Origin: Acidobacteriota bacterium
GTDB taxonomy: Bacteria > Acidobacteriota > Terriglobia > Bryobacterales > Bryobacteraceae
Assembly (NCBI GenBank): GCA_017307505.1
Contig: JAFKEE010000020.1
Span: 186,001-250,000, forward strand
Length of the DNA: 64,000 nucleotides
Direction of reading: 5' to 3'
The position numbers and the translations under genes were made by a program. The notes under the pieces were generated by a model that searched no databases, was not told the origin of the DNA, and worked only from the letters and a program-made list of their open reading frames with translations. The number at the start of each line of letters is the position of its first letter. Positions within the stretch are counted from its first letter, which is position 1. Below are positions 63,002 through 64,000 of this stretch, one piece after another.

Positions 63002-64000
63002 AGCGAGCGCCCTTCGTCGGTTCCTCAATCAGGACACGTCGCGCGACGGCGAGCCGGAGTTCAAGATCCGCCCGCGAGCACCGCGCCGGTCGAACGCGGA
63101 GTCGCGCGCTCTGACTGGCTTCAAGCGCGTCATGCAGATCTTCTGCTCGTCGGCGCGCCCGGCCCAAAGCTCGGAGGCCAAACCGGCACGATCATTCAAC
63201 GCCAATCAGCGCTGCGCCGTCCGGGTGTCATATTCTCCGAACAAGACGAGAGGCCAGTGGCGGGCGCATGGCCGCTACTTGGAGCGCGACTCCGCCACCG
63301 GCGACAACAAGCCGTTCGGCGCGGGCGAGACCGCGACCGGCCTCGAAGAGAAGCTCGCCGAGTGGCAGGCGGCTGGAGACCGACGGCTGTTCAAACTGAT
63401 CCTGTCGCCGGAGTTCGGTCATCGGCTGGACCTTCAACAATTCACGCGGGACCTCATCCAGGGAATCGAGCAGCGCACCGGCACGAAACTCGAGTGGGTG
63501 GCCGTCGTTCACAACAACACCGAGCATCCGCATGTCCATGTCGCCTTGCGCGGCGTCGCCGGGGGCCAGGACCTGCGACTCGACCGCGACCTGATCCGGA
63601 ACGGAATGCGCGAGCACGCGGAGCGCCTATGCACTCTCGCGCTCGGCTACCGGACAGAGCAAGATGTTCTGGAAGCGCAACGGAAGGAAGTGGGGTTCTC
63701 GCGAGCGACATCCCTGGATCGCCAAATCCAAAAGCGCGCCGTGCCCGTGTCGCCGACCGAGGCCCACATCGCCATCCCGCCGGGCAACCGCGAGTTCTTC
63801 CAACTGCTCGCCTGCCGGATGGCCGCGCTCACCAAGATGGGGCTCGCTCAGCCGAACGGCTCCGGCTGGCGGCTCCGCCTCGATTTCCTCCAGGTGCTCA
63901 AGGCCATGCAGCAGGTCGGCGACCGTCAGAAGATGCTCAATCAATGCGGCATCCTCCTCTCCGACCCTCGCCTACCGACTCAGATGACCCGCCTCAAGAA
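62988..64000 (+). CDS. MOBP-type relaxase (partial, runs off right edge)
   Basis: 337 codons are visible, open at the edge. HNNTEHPHVHVALRG near residue 175-189 holds the three-histidine metal site (H175 region, H180, H182, H184) of VirD2/TraI-type relaxases; VRVSYSPNKTRGQWRAHGRYLERDS earlier is the N-terminal part of this clan. The catalytic tyrosine is not certain; Y in the first 110 residues (GRYLERDS or SYSPNK) is a candidate. It nicks oriT and pilots the strand. Its basic N-terminal extension of about 85 residues is longer than in small MOBP enzymes. Confidence 0.85.
   Translation, partial: MSASEASALRRFLNQDTSRDGEPEFKIRPRAPRRSNAESRALTGFKRVMQIFCSSARPAQSSEAKPARSFNANQRCAVRVSYSPNKTRGQWRAHGRYLERDSATGDNKPFGAGETATGLEEKLAEWQAAGDRRLFKLILSPEFGHRLDLQQFTRDLIQGIEQRTGTKLEWVAVVHNNTEHPHVHVALRGVAGGQDLRLDRDLIRNGMREHAERLCTLALGYRTEQDVLEAQRKEVGFSRATSLDRQIQKRAVPVSPTEAHIAIPPGNREFFQLLACRMAALTKMGLAQPNGSGWRLRLDFLQVLKAMQQVGDRQKMLNQCGILLSDPRLPTQMTRLK

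Overview
The window looks like a high-GC, Gram-negative soil bacterium, most likely an acidobacterium of the Solibacter/Bryobacter type. This is an inference from the outer-membrane receptor remnant at 427-741, the mosaic of RND pumps and small metal-handling proteins, and the DUF190 and enolase genes. No rRNA or tRNA gene is visible, so the placement is not proven.

Left part, about 1-43 kb, is a stress and ion-resistance island. It begins with a chromate transporter (cut by the window edge), a dead TonB-type receptor fragment, and an internally deleted molybdate-sensing regulator in front of a single gene that fuses ModA, ModB and ModC. A fluoride module follows: an enolase, a fluoride riboswitch, crcB/fluc, three DUF190 domains in two genes and a dynamin-like GTPase. 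A second fluoride riboswitch at about 20.4 kb sits directly in front of a CLC-type fluoride transporter gene, followed by another DUF190-like gene and a convergent nhaA. Between the two riboswitches lie a two-component system with an MFS gene, a divergent three-part RND pump (OMF, lipoprotein adaptor, permease), two secreted beta-propellers and an EamA half-transporter. At 24.6-25.3 kb is a DUF4198 pseudogene. An NtrB/NtrC-type pair (25.3-28.1 kb) is divergent from an mgtE-czcC-czcB-czcA-DUF190 operon, with a candidate sigma-54 promoter and palindromic activator site between them. The arsenic section (35.6-43.0 kb) has two arsC and arsR, divergent arsD-arsA, acr3-DUF2180-osmC, a second arsR, a third arsC-like gene with a signal peptide, and a c-type cytochrome.

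Right part, from about 43.6 kb to the end, is an integrative and conjugative element (ICE). It carries a tyrosine integrase and a small excisionase-like gene at its left border, a complete P-type (trb) mating-pair apparatus in the order trbB-C-D-E-J-lipoprotein-L-F-G-I on the minus strand, a RepB-type primase, ssb, a short sigma-factor-like gene, traM-traL-traK, a probable oriT, an accessory mobilization gene and a MOBP relaxase cut by the right edge. Three copies of a CTAG-centred operator lie at the promoters of the trb operon, the traK operon and a ribbon-helix-helix gene, so that protein is the likely transfer regulator. Two related roughly 210-nt GC-rich elements with complementary ends, one in front of ssb and one in front of a small CxxC protein gene, show a compensatory base-pair change. 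They are candidates for structured leaders or single-strand promoters in the transfer region.

The parts fit together as a metal, arsenic and fluoride tolerance island abutting a mobile element. Whether the island is cargo of the ICE or a separate older insertion cannot be decided from this window, because no att repeat was identified.
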